From Streptococcus mitis (lineage in GTDB: Bacteria > Bacillota > Bacilli > Lactobacillales > Streptococcaceae), in contig NZ_CAMHZQ010000003.1 in assembly GCF_946190275.1 (NCBI RefSeq), positions 1 to 64,000 on the forward strand: a stretch of 64,000 nt of DNA, read 5' to 3'. Under the pieces are notes generated by a model. That model made no database searches and was not told the origin of the DNA. It saw nothing but the letters and a program-made list of their open reading frames with translations. Of the stretch, positions 46,520 to 55,719 are shown in pieces; the first letter of the stretch is position 1, and each line of letters begins with the position of its first letter. The translations under genes and the position numbers were made by a program.

Positions 46520-47563
46520 TTATAGCAAATGCGCTTCGCGCTTGTCAAAACTTTGCTTAGCAAGGTCAACCAAATGCTCGATTAGGTCTGGGTAGCTGAT
46601 TCCCATATTATCCCAAAGTAGTGGATACATAGACCACTGGGTGAAACCTGGCATGGTATTAAGCTCGTTTAGGAAAATCTCGCCCTTATCTGTATAGAAG
46701 AAATCGCAACGAGAAAGACCGAGACCACCAATCGCACGGAAGGCTGTTTCTGCATTTTGACGCATGACAGATATCACATCATCACTGATCTTTGCTGGAA
46801 TATCCATGGTAATCTTGTTATCGATATACTTGGCATCGTAGTCATAAAAGGCAACATCTTTGACAACTTCTCCTGGCAGCGTGCTTTTGACATCGTAGTT
46901 ACCCAAGAGGCCAACCTCGATTTCACGTGCATTCACCCCTTGTTCAACCAAGACACGGCTGTCATATTGGAAGGCAAGTTTCAAGGCTTGACGGAGTTCT
47001 TCTTGATTTTCAGACTTAGAAATACCGACACTTGAACCCATGTTTGATGGTTTTGTGAAGACTGGATAAGTCAATTTTTCTTCCACTTCAGCGATTTTAG
47101 CCGTCACATCATCACCTTCAACGATGGCCACATAAGGAACTTGGGCAATACCAGCAGATTCCAAAACACGTTTAGTCGTGATTTTATCCATGGCAAGACT
47201 GGATGACAAGATGTTGCAGCCGACATAAGGCATTTTCAAAACTTCAAGAAATCCTTGAACAGAGCCATCTTCTCCCATTGGACCATGAAGAACTGGAAAG
47301 ACCACTGCACCTTCTTCATAGATGGCACTTGGCGCTATTTTCTTGTCCCAGTCAATAGTCGCATTGGTCATGAGACGATCTTCTTGACCTGGAGTCTGGC
47401 TAAATTCTTGCGTTTTGATAAAGTCACCTGACTGGCTGATGAAGAAAGTCTTGACTGTGAAACGGTCATAATTGACCGCACGCATAACACTTTCCGCTGA
47501 AAGGACAGAGACTTCGCGTTCTGCACTCCGTCCACCATATAAAAGAATAATCGTTTGTTTCAT
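46520..47563 (-). CDS. ddl: D-alanine-D-alanine ligase
   Basis: 347 aa from the ATG at 47563, the standard length; a 27-codon upstream extension is spurious. ATP-grasp enzyme: [12 protein letters not shown] at the start, [15 protein letters not shown] near 90, the metal-binding [13 protein letters not shown] near 308 and the omega-loop Tyr-containing region ([10 protein letters not shown]). It makes D-Ala-D-Ala for peptidoglycan. Upstream of murF. Confidence 0.96.
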   Translation of the reverse strand: MKQTIILLYGGRSAEREVSVLSAESVMRAVNYDRFTVKTFFISQSGDFIKTQEFSQTPGQEDRLMTNATIDWDKKIAPSAIYEEGAVVFPVLHGPMGEDGSVQGFLEVLKMPYVGCNILSSSLAMDKITTKRVLESAGIAQVPYVAIVEGDDVTAKIAEVEEKLTYPVFTKPSNMGSSVGISKSENQEELRQALKLAFQYDSRVLVEQGVNAREIEVGLLGNYDVKSTLPGEVVKDVAFYDYDAKYIDNKITMDIPAKISDDVISVMRQNAETAFRAIGGLGLSRCDFFYTDKGEIFLNELNTMPGFTQWSMYPLLWDNMGISYPDLIEHLVDLAKQSFDKREAHLL

Positions 47564-47661
47564 ATTATTTGTCCTAATTCTACTAGAATACTCGCTCTTT
47601 AGTATATCATATTTGCTTGTTTTTTTAAAACTTGAACCTGACACTACTCAGCACACTATAC

Positions 47662-47699
47662 AAAAAGAGGCCGATATGAACGATTTTCAGCCTCTTTAA
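47662..47699 (-). terminator. Terminator after recR
   Basis: AAAGAGGC, loop, GCCTCTTTTTG on the minus strand; separates pbp2b-recR from ddl-murF. Confidence 0.8.
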
Positions 47700-47739
47700 C
47701 TTTTTTATAAATGAATGGAGTTCGTAAATTTGTCTACAC

Positions 47740-48336
47740 TTACAACTCTGTCCGATTTTCAATAGCCCGTAAGAGGGTGACTTCGTCCGCATACTCGATA
47801 TCTGCTCCCACAGCGAGCCCTCGTGCCAAGCGCGTAACCTTGATCCCAGCTGGCTTGAGTAAGCGGGAAAGATACATGGAAGTCGCTTCCCCATCTGCTG
47901 TAGCATTTGTTGCTACGATTACCTCTGAAACTTCACTATCCATAAGACGAGTCATAAGGCTCTTGAGATTGATATCATCTGGACTAATGCCATTCATAGG
48001 AGAAATGAGGCCATGCAGGACATGATAGAGTCCATGGTATTCTTGGATATTTTCCATGGCTGCCACATCCCGACTATCCTCTAGCACCAAAATCGTTGTC
48101 TGGTCACGAGTTGGATCGGTACAGATAGAACAAGGATCGTCGTCTGTCAAACGTCCACAAATAGAACAGTAGGTCAATTCTCTCTTAGCAGAAAGGAGAT
48201 TTTTTGCAAATTCATTGACATCATCATCAGACATCCCAATCGTATAAAAGGCCAGACGCGTGGCCGTCTTAATCCCGATACCTGGTAACTTAGAATAACT
48301 GTCAATCAGCTTAGCAATAGGTGTTGGATAAAGCAT
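47740..48336 (-). CDS. recR: Recombination protein RecR
   Basis: 198 aa. Helix-hairpin-helix ([14 protein letters not shown] near 18-31), C4 zinc finger ([17 protein letters not shown] near 56-72) and Toprim domain ([12 protein letters not shown] near 84). It acts with RecFO in gap repair. It starts 10 bases after pbp2b, the conserved pneumococcal order. Confidence 0.96.
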   Translation of the reverse strand: MLYPTPIAKLIDSYSKLPGIGIKTATRLAFYTIGMSDDDVNEFAKNLLSAKRELTYCSICGRLTDDDPCSICTDPTRDQTTILVLEDSRDVAAMENIQEYHGLYHVLHGLISPMNGISPDDINLKSLMTRLMDSEVSEVIVATNATADGEATSMYLSRLLKPAGIKVTRLARGLAVGADIEYADEVTLLRAIENRTEL

Positions 48337-48346
48337 AATTTCCTTT

Positions 48347-50404
48347 CTAGTTCATCGGATGGTATTTTTGATACAGATTGATAATGTCACGCGCAATGGA
48401 AGGTCCTACACCATTTGTTAGATTGGTATTATGAGGAAAGACCACTGCAACAGCGATTTGAGGATTATCAGATGGGGCATAGGCCACCGCATTGGTATTG
48501 GTTGCTTGCTGACCATCTGCCACATAGCTTTCGGCTGTACCCGTTTTTCCGCTAATGGATACCAAGGCACCATTTGAAAAGGCACGTCCAGTTGTCAATC
48601 CACTAGTCCCATGAGCAACCTGATAAAAACCTTGATGCAAGACACTCATATCGGAGTCGGATATATTGACCTTATTCATCTCTGTCGGTTGCAGTTGCTG
48701 AATCAAGTCGCCTAGTCCTCCCTTATCATTATTACCATAAATGCCTTCAACAATACGAGGAGCCACACGAACACCATCATTTGCAATAGTTGCTACATAC
48801 TGAGCCAACTGCATCGGCGTATAGTTATCAAACTGCCCAAAGGCATTGGTAATGAAATTGGCAAAGTTATAGTCTTTGGGAATAAATCCAGTAGATTCAT
48901 CTGGTAGGTCAATCCCAGTCGCAGACCCCAAGCCATATTCACCAAAGGTTGAACGCAATTTACCCATAGCAGACTCTAGATTGCTGGTGCCGACAAACAT
49001 ATTGGGTTGATAGGTTTGCCCCATAAGACCTAAGGCTGTTTGGACCATATAAGGATTGGATGAATACTCCAGAGCTTGAACCGCCGTAATCGGCATTGGC
49101 CCAGAAAAGGCAGTATACCAAGAATTAATTGGAGCTGAACCTTGGAAGACAATGGACTGGTCTGTCAAGGTCTGATTTCCCGACAAGACTCCATTTTCCC
49201 AACCTGAGCTGATGGTCGCCGCCTTGACAACCGAACCTGGAACAAAGACATTGGTTACCGTTCCCAAGGAATCAGGCGTCAACTCTCCCGTTTTCAAGTC
49301 ATGTTTGATCCCTGACATGGACAAAACAGCACCTGTTTTTGGGTTAAGGGCGACTGCATAGACACCTTCAGAATACTTGGCTCCACCATTCCCCAACTCT
49401 GAATTAAAATAACTTTTCAGCAAAGCATCCACGCTATCTTGGAAGGCCAAATCAATGGTCAGTTTAATATTATTCCCTTTGGTACCATCTTCGATATTTT
49501 CGACACTTTCCATATTACCGTACTTATCTAGATGAATTTCCTTCACCGAGCGTTTGCCTTGCAAGGTTTCCTCGTATTGCTTTTCTAGATAAGAAGTCCC
49601 CACACGGTCATTTAGAGAATAACCTTTTTTAAGATAGGCATCTGCTTCTTCCGCTGGGAGACCAGCTTTTTCACTGGATACACTACCTACTATAGAAGAC
49701 AGGGAAGTCTCTAGAACTTTTCGATCCCAAGAAGTTGAAATACTGACACCAGGTAATTGTTTCGAAGCAGAGGCAATCAGAGCAATCTGGGTATCTGTAA
49801 GAGCATCTGTCACAATGGTTCCCGTCGCAAAGTTTCCAACAGCATTTAACTGACTAAAAAGATAGATTTCTTTCTTTTTATCCTCTGTATAGTTTAGTTG
49901 ACTCGTTTGGACACTATCAACCGCATTGTTATACAGTTCTGATTCGGATAGGCGATTGCCATCTGAATCCAAGCGTTTCTCACTTGGGAGAGCCTCCACT
50001 GTTTTTTTATAGATTTCAGGATCAGCCAAATAGTAATCTGCCAACTGGCGTTCTGTCAAATTTGGCGAACTGATGCTCACATATCCCAGCAACTGACTAG
50101 CGATTTCTTTCAGATCTTTAGCCGTCATTTTATTACTACGCGTAAAGGAAACAACCTGCTTTAACGTATTTTCTACCAAAGGTTTTCCACTAGCATCATA
50201 GATTTCCCCACGGGCAGAACTGGTTGTGACCTTGGTCTGACTAGCTGAGGCTAGCTTTTTTTCGTAAAAATCCTTGTTCAAAACCTGCATATACAACAAA
50301 CGACCAATAATGGTCATAAAGAGTAAAATGACGATTGAAAACAATAAATTAAGCCGAATCGGAATCGAATGGCTGTTAAATTTTCTCATACAAATCAGTC
50401 TCAT
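48347..50404 (-). CDS. pbp2b: Penicillin-binding protein 2b, altered (mosaic-like) allele
   Basis: 685 aa; the ATG five codons in (50389) gives the 680-residue form used for numbering, and neither has a strong RBS. Short cytoplasmic tail, one membrane helix (about 20-45), a pedestal domain, and a transpeptidase domain with Ser386 in PGSVVK, SSN at 443-445 and KTGT at 615-618. It is the class B peptidoglycan transpeptidase of peripheral growth. Residue 446 after SSN is Pro (Thr in susceptible strains), residue 476 is Gly, and 427-432 reads AFSGPM. These mark a low-affinity type allele. Confidence 0.95.
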   Translation of the reverse strand: MRLICMRKFNSHSIPIRLNLLFSIVILLFMTIIGRLLYMQVLNKDFYEKKLASASQTKVTTSSARGEIYDASGKPLVENTLKQVVSFTRSNKMTAKDLKEIASQLLGYVSISSPNLTERQLADYYLADPEIYKKTVEALPSEKRLDSDGNRLSESELYNNAVDSVQTSQLNYTEDKKKEIYLFSQLNAVGNFATGTIVTDALTDTQIALIASASKQLPGVSISTSWDRKVLETSLSSIVGSVSSEKAGLPAEEADAYLKKGYSLNDRVGTSYLEKQYEETLQGKRSVKEIHLDKYGNMESVENIEDGTKGNNIKLTIDLAFQDSVDALLKSYFNSELGNGGAKYSEGVYAVALNPKTGAVLSMSGIKHDLKTGELTPDSLGTVTNVFVPGSVVKAATISSGWENGVLSGNQTLTDQSIVFQGSAPINSWYTAFSGPMPITAVQALEYSSNPYMVQTALGLMGQTYQPNMFVGTSNLESAMGKLRSTFGEYGLGSATGIDLPDESTGFIPKDYNFANFITNAFGQFDNYTPMQLAQYVATIANDGVRVAPRIVEGIYGNNDKGGLGDLIQQLQPTEMNKVNISDSDMSVLHQGFYQVAHGTSGLTTGRAFSNGALVSISGKTGTAESYVADGQQATNTNAVAYAPSDNPQIAVAVVFPHNTNLTNGVGPSIARDIINLYQKYHPMN

Positions 50405-50428
50405 TTCTAACTTAAAATCTTACTCTTA

Positions 50429-50434
50429 ATTGTA
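50429..50434 (-). promoter_or_regulatory. Extended -10 promoter of pbp2b
   Basis: TGGTACAAT on the minus strand, about 25 bases before the first ATG. Confidence 0.45.
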
Positions 50435-50529
50435 CCACAATTTGAGCAGAAAATTATGGAAAAGAAAGAAGCTTTTTTTCGTTTTTACAGTAAGATACGT
50501 TTTTATTTATTCATCCCTATATTATATGT

Positions 50530-50535
50530 TATAAT
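50530..50535 (+). promoter_or_regulatory. Extended -10 promoter of the RpiR gene
   Basis: TGTTATAAT on the plus strand, 62 bases before the ATG at 50598. Confidence 0.55.
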
Positions 50536-50597
50536 GAATGTAAAAGTTCAAAAATCTAGCCTTTTTCCAATACGACTCATTTAAAGGAGCCTTCCCT

Positions 50598-51449
50598 ATG
50601 GACAAACCAGATATCGCAACTGTCATTGATTCACATTTTGAAGAAATGACAGACCTAGAGCAAGAAATCGCTCGCTATTTTTTGCAAGCTGAAACGATTA
50701 CAGATGATTTATCTTCTCAACAAGTCACCCAAAAATTACATATTTCTCAAGCTGCTTTGACCCGCTTTGCTAAAAAGTGTGGCTTTACTGGCTACCGAGA
50801 ATTTATTTTCCAATACCAACATCAGACAGAAAATCAGGCCAACCAAGTCTCCAAGCACAGTCCACTGACCAAACGAGTCCTCAGAAGCTATAGCAATATG
50901 AGGGAACAAACACAAGACTTGATTGACGAAGTCCAACTAGAACGAATTGCCCAACTAATCGAAGATGCTGAGCGTGTCTACTTCTTCGGAACAGGCAGTT
51001 CTGGCCTTGTCGCCCGTGAAATGAAATTGCGCTTCATGCGTCTGGGTGTGGTCTGCGAGGCTTTGACCGATCAAGACGGCTTTGCTTGGACAACCAGCAT
51101 TATGGACGAAAATTGTCTCGTACTTGGTTTCTCACTTTCTGGTACAACTCCCTCTATTTTAGACAGTTTATTAGACGCTAAGGAGATGGGGGCAAAGACT
51201 GTACTCTTTTCAAGTGTTCCCAATAAAGATAGCCAGGCCTACACAGAGACCGTTCTTGTAGCCACCCACAGCCAACCTTCCTATATCCAACGAATATCCG
51301 CTCAACTTCCTATGCTCTTCTTTATCGATTTGATTTATGCCTATTTTTTGGAAATCAATCGTGAAAACAAGGAAAAAATCTTTAATAGCTACTGGGAAAA
51401 TAAGAAACTCAACGGCTATCGTAGACAAAAACGCGTCAGAAAATCCTAG
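50598..51449 (+). CDS. RpiR-family regulator, likely of the sialic-acid locus (NanR position)
   Basis: 283 aa. An N-terminal HTH_6 domain (about 1-77, with ISQAALTRFAKKCGFTGY) and a SIS sugar-phosphate-binding domain (about 115-260, with YFFGTGSSGLVAREM). RpiR proteins sense phosphosugars such as ManNAc-6-P. RBS AAGGAGCC. It is divergent from pbp2b and next to the sialic-acid genes, from which it is now separated by a toxin-antitoxin module. Control of the nan genes is known for the pneumococcal homologue. Confidence 0.85.
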   Translation: MDKPDIATVIDSHFEEMTDLEQEIARYFLQAETITDDLSSQQVTQKLHISQAALTRFAKKCGFTGYREFIFQYQHQTENQANQVSKHSPLTKRVLRSYSNMREQTQDLIDEVQLERIAQLIEDAERVYFFGTGSSGLVAREMKLRFMRLGVVCEALTDQDGFAWTTSIMDENCLVLGFSLSGTTPSILDSLLDAKEMGAKTVLFSSVPNKDSQAYTETVLVATHSQPSYIQRISAQLPMLFFIDLIYAYFLEINRENKEKIFNSYWENKKLNGYRRQKRVRKS

Positions 51450-51472
51450 TTTGGCTGAGTCAAACTAGGATT
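51438..51472. repeat. 35-bp direct repeat, copy 1 (terminator-containing)
   Basis: AGAAAATCCTAGTTTGGCTG to AGGATT, covering the end of the RpiR gene and its terminator stem. Matches 52208-52242 with 3 differences. Confidence 0.85.
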
Positions 51473-51478
51473 TTTATT
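51444..51478 (+). terminator. Terminator of the RpiR gene
   Basis: TCCTAGTTTG, loop, CAAACTAGGATTTTTATT; the stop codon lies within the left arm. Confidence 0.85.
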
Positions 51479-51510
51479 CATCACCAAACATACCTCTTCA
51501 AGATTATGAA

Positions 51511-51861
51511 TTAGTCATATCTTGACTTAGTCTTGAATAATTTCATGTAATCACTTTTTGAAGGGAGTAAATAAGCAAGCCTTACGGTATCCTCAACAAT
51601 TGTATATAATACGATGTAATCCTTACTCAAGGTCAATCCTCGCGTTTGGTAGTGAGGATCTAATTTTTTACCAAATTTTTCATCAGCATCAAATCCAGCT
51701 TGAGGGAAAATTTCTAGACGATTAATATCTTTTCTGATACTCGCCACTTTTCGTCTCGCAGCCTCTACAGAACCGATTTCCTCTGCTATATACTGATATA
51801 TTTTATCCAGACTATCAATCACTCTAGGAGAATACAAAATCCTATATTTTTTATAATCCAT
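51511..51861 (-). CDS. RelE/ParE-family toxin
   Basis: 116 aa, with the RelE/ParE fold pattern: YRILYSPRVIDSLDKIYQYI at the start, an Arg-rich region around ARRKVASIRKDINRLEIFP and a C-terminal VLYTIVEDTVRLAYLLP. Members cleave ribosome-bound mRNA or poison gyrase; the two cannot be told apart here. It overlaps the antitoxin gene by 11 bases. Inserted between the RpiR gene and the ROK gene. Confidence 0.8.
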   Translation of the reverse strand: MDYKKYRILYSPRVIDSLDKIYQYIAEEIGSVEAARRKVASIRKDINRLEIFPQAGFDADEKFGKKLDPHYQTRGLTLSKDYIVLYTIVEDTVRLAYLLPSKSDYMKLFKTKSRYD

Positions 51862-52138
51862 AGCGTGTCACAACATCCTCATCTGTCAAGTAATTTCCAG
51901 CCTCAATCTTGGCATAACTTTCTTGAACTTCTGCTTGTAATTGTCTAAACAAATACTCCTTCTCTAATTCCTCTTCACTCAGTAAATCTACTTCATTTGT
52001 TACGGCAACATTCTTTAAAAATAATCTGAGTGCCGATGAAAGAGAGAGATTTTGTTCTTTTAACACTTCCATGGCATCATTTACTAATTCTCTATTAGCT
52101 TGGAAGGTCACAACTTTACTTGAATTCGCTATAGACAT
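51851..52138 (-). CDS. RelB/DinJ-family antitoxin
   Basis: 95 aa. N-terminal ribbon-helix-helix (VVTFQANRELVNDAMEVLKE...LSLSSALRLFL), which binds operator DNA as a dimer, and a C-terminal toxin-binding region (EELEKEYLFRQLQAEVQE). RBS AAAGGAG. Upstream lies a promoter overlapped by a dyad (52161-52190), suggesting autoregulation. Likely partner of the 116-aa toxin. Confidence 0.82.
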   Translation of the reverse strand: MSIANSSKVVTFQANRELVNDAMEVLKEQNLSLSSALRLFLKNVAVTNEVDLLSEEELEKEYLFRQLQAEVQESYAKIEAGNYLTDEDVVTRYGL

Positions 52139-52160
52139 TTTATATAACTCCTTTATATAT

Positions 52161-52195
52161 TTTCTTTATTATCTCACAATTATAAAGAAAGTCAA
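52161..52195 (-). promoter_or_regulatory. Promoter and operator of the toxin-antitoxin module
   Basis: Minus strand TTGACT (52195-52190), 16 bases, TGAGATAAT with -10 GATAAT (52173-52168). Inverted arms TTTCTTTAT / ATAAAGAAA (52161-52169 and 52182-52190) cover it. Confidence 0.65.
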
Positions 52196-52207
52196 GGGAA
52201 CTTGATT

Positions 52208-52242
52208 AGAAAATCCTAGTTTGGTTGGGCCAAACTAGGATT
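52208..52242. repeat. 35-bp direct repeat, copy 2
   Basis: Second copy of 51438-51472 (3 mismatches) on the far side of the toxin-antitoxin module, keeping the hairpin. Confidence 0.85.
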
Positions 52243-52253
52243 GTTTTGTATTG

Positions 52254-52358
52254 ATACTCTTCGAAAATCAAATTCAAACCACGTCAGCTTCGCCTTGCCG
52301 TACTCAAGTACTGCCTACGGCTAGCTTCCTAGTTTGCTCTTTGATTTTCATTGAGTAT
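52254..52358. repeat. BOX element (105 bp, boxA-boxC)
   Basis: ATACTCTTCGAAAATCAAAT to TTGAGTAT. It overlaps the end of the ROK gene and supplies its last nine or so codons and stop. Confidence 0.9.
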
Positions 52359-53225
52359 AAAATGATAATAAGCACCCAACATACCTGCTGTATTTTGATG
52401 ATGGGCGAATTCTAATCGTGTTTTCTCAGCTAGGCTTGGCACCAAGGCATCTTTCAAGGCTTTACGGATCTTGGGTTTGAGGATTGCCTCTTGCCCCATG
52501 ATACCGCCACCGAGAATGACTACTTCTGGATTGGCAACATAGCAAATATTAGCCAGACCTTTCCCAAGGTAATCTACCATCCGATCAATACCAGCCATAC
52601 AAATCTTGTTGCCTTCAGTGGCTTCCTTAAAGATACGTCGGCCGTTCCACTGGTCAACTGGATCGCCATGAGCTGCTGCTACATACTCCACCAAGGCTGT
52701 CGTAGAGGCAAGATCTTGGAACGCTCCATCCTGCATATGCATATAACCTACTTCACAGGCTGAATTGCTAAAGCCATGGAAGACTTTTCCATCCATAATC
52801 AAGCAACCTCCGATACCTGTTCCAATAGTCAAGCAAAGAGTGACACTCGCTCCCTTGCCTGAACCAGATACCGCCTCAGCCAGACCTGCACAATTGACGT
52901 CATTTTCAATCTCGCAAGGGATTTCAAAGCTAGTCTCGATTTCCTTTTTGAACTGGGTGCCTGCATAGTTAGGGATTTGAGGACCAGCATAGAAAATCTC
53001 ACCCTTATCCGGATCCACCATTCCTGCAGAAGAAATGGCAACACCTGCTACTGGGCCTTTTTCTAGATAGCTGGCAACGATATCTTTTGTTTTTTGTAAG
53101 ATATGAGGCCCACCCTTATGCGCCTCAGTTGGCATTTCATGGGATTCAACAAGTTGGCCTTCTTGGTCGATCAAACCATATTTGATGTTGGTTCCACCGA
53201 TATCAATTGCAACGTAGTGTGTCAT
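52329..53225 (-). CDS. ROK-family sugar kinase, probable N-acetylmannosamine kinase
   Basis: 298 aa. Phosphate-1 motif AIDIGGTNIKYGL at the start, ENDVNCAGLAEA (catalytic Asp, about 104) and the TIGTGIGG phosphate-2 motif (about 131). The zinc motif of many ROK proteins (HxxxGCxCGxxGCxE) is only partly kept: CEVGYMHM. No HTH, so a kinase rather than a repressor. Next to the sialic-acid lyase, it fits ManNAc kinase (NanK). The last residues ILNENQRAN are encoded by BOX DNA. Confidence 0.82.
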   Translation of the reverse strand: MTHYVAIDIGGTNIKYGLIDQEGQLVESHEMPTEAHKGGPHILQKTKDIVASYLEKGPVAGVAISSAGMVDPDKGEIFYAGPQIPNYAGTQFKKEIETSFEIPCEIENDVNCAGLAEAVSGSGKGASVTLCLTIGTGIGGCLIMDGKVFHGFSNSACEVGYMHMQDGAFQDLASTTALVEYVAAAHGDPVDQWNGRRIFKEATEGNKICMAGIDRMVDYLGKGLANICYVANPEVVILGGGIMGQEAILKPKIRKALKDALVPSLAEKTRLEFAHHQNTAGMLGAYYHFILNENQRAN

Positions 53226-53242
53226 AAATACCTCCTTATGGA

Positions 53243-54160
53243 TTAGAGGAAGCGCTCCTTGGTTTCACGAATCAATTGAGCAGCTGCTTCTACAACTGGA
53301 CGATCTTCTTCAGTCACTGGTGTCAATGGTGAACGAACAGAACCAATATTTAAGCCTTCATTGATCTTCAAGACTTCTTTAATGACACCATACATATTTC
53401 CATGTGCAGAAGTGAGTTTGCCAATGATTGCATTTATAGCATATTGTAATTCACGCGCTGTTTCCAAGTCCTTGTCCGCAATCAACTGATTGAGTTTCAA
53501 GAAGAGTTCTGGCATAGCTCCATAAGTACCACCGATACCAGCTTTAGCACCCATGAGGCGTCCACCTAGGAATTGTTCATCTGGACCGTTAAAGACGATA
53601 TGGTCTTCGCCACCAAGGCTCACAAAGGTTTGGATATCTTGAACTGGCATAGAAGAGTTCTTAACACCGATAACACATGGATTCTTCAACATTTCTGTGT
53701 AAAGGCTTGGAGTCAAAGCAACCCCTGCTAATTGAGGAATGTTGTAGATCACGTAGTCTGTATTTGGAGCTGCAGAACTGATATCATTCCAGTATTTAGC
53801 AACGGAGTATTCTGGCAAGCGGAAGTAAATTGGTGGAATCGTTGCAATGGCATCTACACCCAAACTTTCTGCATGGCGAGCAAGTTCCATACTATCTTTA
53901 GTATTGTTGCAAGCAACATGGGCAATAATGGTCAGTTTACCTTTGGCAACTGCCATGACTTCTTCCAAGATTAACTTGCGGTCTTCAACACTTTGGTAGA
54001 TACATTCACCAGAAGAACCATTGACATAAAGACCTTGAACACCTTTATCAATGAAGTATTTAACCAAGGCACGTGTACGCTCTGGACTTACTTCTCCTTG
54101 ATCATCATAACATGCGTAGAAGGCTGGAATGACACCTTCGTATTTTTTTAAATCTGACAT
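53243..54160 (-). CDS. N-acetylneuraminate lyase
   Basis: 305 aa, class I aldolase of the DapA/NAL family. Catalytic Tyr in IYNIPQLAG near 139 and Schiff-base Lys in GVKNSSMP near 167; the substrate loop GSSGECIYQS near 48-57 is of the sialic-acid type. It splits Neu5Ac into ManNAc and pyruvate. It lies 17 bases before the ROK gene and probably forms an operon with it. A cre-like site at 54230 suggests carbon-catabolite control. Confidence 0.92.
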   Translation of the reverse strand: MSDLKKYEGVIPAFYACYDDQGEVSPERTRALVKYFIDKGVQGLYVNGSSGECIYQSVEDRKLILEEVMAVAKGKLTIIAHVACNNTKDSMELARHAESLGVDAIATIPPIYFRLPEYSVAKYWNDISSAAPNTDYVIYNIPQLAGVALTPSLYTEMLKNPCVIGVKNSSMPVQDIQTFVSLGGEDHIVFNGPDEQFLGGRLMGAKAGIGGTYGAMPELFLKLNQLIADKDLETARELQYAINAIIGKLTSAHGNMYGVIKEVLKINEGLNIGSVRSPLTPVTEEDRPVVEAAAQLIRETKERFL

Positions 54161-54229
54161 AGATTTTCTCCTAAGATTTCTTTTTCTGCTAACAGCAGGA
54201 TTTATTCTTTACGTGTTTAGTATACACCT

Positions 54230-54247
54230 TGTGAAAAACGCTTTCAA
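54230..54247. promoter_or_regulatory. cre-like site upstream of the lyase gene
   Basis: TGTGAAAAACGCTTTCAACA resembles a CcpA site with one extra base in one half. Confidence 0.4.
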
Positions 54248-54330
54248 CACCTTGTGTACACTTAGATTTTAGTTTCGATATGAATTTTGAAATGTTTATG
54301 GCTTGAAAGTAGTTTCAGAAACAAGCTAAA

Positions 54331-54975
54331 CTATTGATATTTTGCGAAAATTTTCTCCATCAATCCAGTCTGGATAAAAACTAATAAGCCAAACCCAAAG
54401 AGTAGGAAGGCTGAGCCACCTAAAAGTAAACTGAAAGCGGACAGATAAAGAACCATCACAATGAGAAAGAGAATAGCTAACATGAGGAAGAACCAAGGAA
54501 AGTTAAAACTTGCCAAGATAAGTCCTTTTTGCAGCACTTCTTTCCAAGTTAAATCATAGCGTGCAGCTATGGGATAGCTAGCCAACATCACGATAGTGAG
54601 GAAGATAAGAACGCCTAGACAAATAGCTTTCACCATTTGGAAAGGCATAGCTGTCTGACCCCAGAAGAGATAGAGATCTAGAAGGCTTAATGAAACAATG
54701 CCTAACTCCAGCAAACCTAACTGAAGACCTAGCTTCAGATTTTGCTTGAAAGCTCTTAGATAGATTTTAAAGACAGGCACACGTCTGCTCTTCTTAATCT
54801 CAAACATAGTCTCGTAGAGGCTAATTTTAGCCACTCCAATCGTCACGATGGGCAAACAAGAGACGACAAAAAGAAGATTGGCTGTCACGATATCCAAGAC
54901 CTTCTCACTAAAACGCATGAGAAAGTTATCTGTATTAAATGCTGCCTTGATAAGGCTTACTCCTTTTTGTGCCAT
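54331..54975 (-). CDS. DUF624/YesL-family membrane protein
   Basis: 214 aa from the ATG at 54975 (RBS GGAGGAGC). About five membrane helices; the N-terminal FLMRFSEKVLDIVTANLLFV and FEIKKSRR match YesL-type proteins often encoded with carbohydrate ABC transporters. Role unknown. It follows the YhcH gene by 19 bases and is part of the sialic-acid operon. Confidence 0.8.
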   Translation of the reverse strand: MAQKGVSLIKAAFNTDNFLMRFSEKVLDIVTANLLFVVSCLPIVTIGVAKISLYETMFEIKKSRRVPVFKIYLRAFKQNLKLGLQLGLLELGIVSLSLLDLYLFWGQTAMPFQMVKAICLGVLIFLTIVMLASYPIAARYDLTWKEVLQKGLILASFNFPWFFLMLAILFLIVMVLYLSAFSLLLGGSAFLLFGFGLLVFIQTGLMEKIFAKYQ

Positions 54976-54994
54976 GTTTGCTCCTCCTGATTTT

Positions 54995-55447
54995 TTAATC
55001 AATCAAAATTTTAAAGAGATATTTGCGAACCTTCTCTTCCATACCTGCATAGCCATTTGGCTGGTGAGGTTCTCCTGGGAAGAAAATCGCAAAATTGTGA
55101 TAACCCAACAAGAGTGGGTAATGTTCATGACAATGAACAAAGCCAATGTCACTCGCTTCTTCGAATGCTACTGCTTCATCTTTGATACGTGAACCGTAGC
55201 TCGAATATTCATGTCCTTCTACCAGCAAATGCAAATCTGCATAGTTCTTATGATGCTCAAATTTATCATTTTCAGCTTGATTGAGGACATTTTCCTGAAC
55301 AACTAGAAAGACTTTATCTCCGTCAATCTCATACTTACCTAGTTCAAATGAATCTTTTCGATGCTGGTAGAGATAATCGATAGCCTTGTCTAGATTGGGA
55401 TGAATCCCTTTGTAAAAGGTGATGTTTTTCAAATCGTCAAAAATCAT
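54995..55447 (-). CDS. YhcH/YjgK/YiaL family protein (sialic-acid metabolism)
   Basis: 150 aa, beta-rich cupin-like (DUF386). Motifs FEHHKNYADLHLLVEG (His/Glu metal ligands) and FPGEPHQPNGY near the end. Relatives in nan operons bind metal and may act as anomerases for sialic-acid intermediates. It follows a BOX element after the permease genes. Confidence 0.85.
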   Translation of the reverse strand: MIFDDLKNITFYKGIHPNLDKAIDYLYQHRKDSFELGKYEIDGDKVFLVVQENVLNQAENDKFEHHKNYADLHLLVEGHEYSSYGSRIKDEAVAFEEASDIGFVHCHEHYPLLLGYHNFAIFFPGEPHQPNGYAGMEEKVRKYLFKILID

Positions 55448-55614
55448 ACTCTTTCCTTCGTTTCTGATAGTTAACTAAAATCATTCTTAAGTTTATAAGT
55501 GTCTAACAAAATCTCCAAGGTAAGAAAATACCCAACATTTTGTAGACACTTATAATCTCTATATTCTCTAAATCTATAAAATATATTTCTGTATCTTGAT
55601 AGATTGATTTTCCT

Positions 55615-55719
55615 ATACTCAATGAAAATTGAAGAACAAACTAGGAAGCTAACCGCAGACAATACTTAAGTATGGCAAGGTGACGCTGACGTAGTTTGAA
55701 TTCGATTTTCGCAGAGTAT
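55615..55719. repeat. BOX element (105 bp)
   Basis: ATACTCAATGAAAATTGAAG to GCAGAGTAT, ending at the permease stop codon. Lies inside the sialic-acid operon. Confidence 0.85.

Noticed and set aside
52329..52358. ROK protein as repressor
   Set aside because: It has no N-terminal helix-turn-helix; the ATP phosphate motif is at the start.
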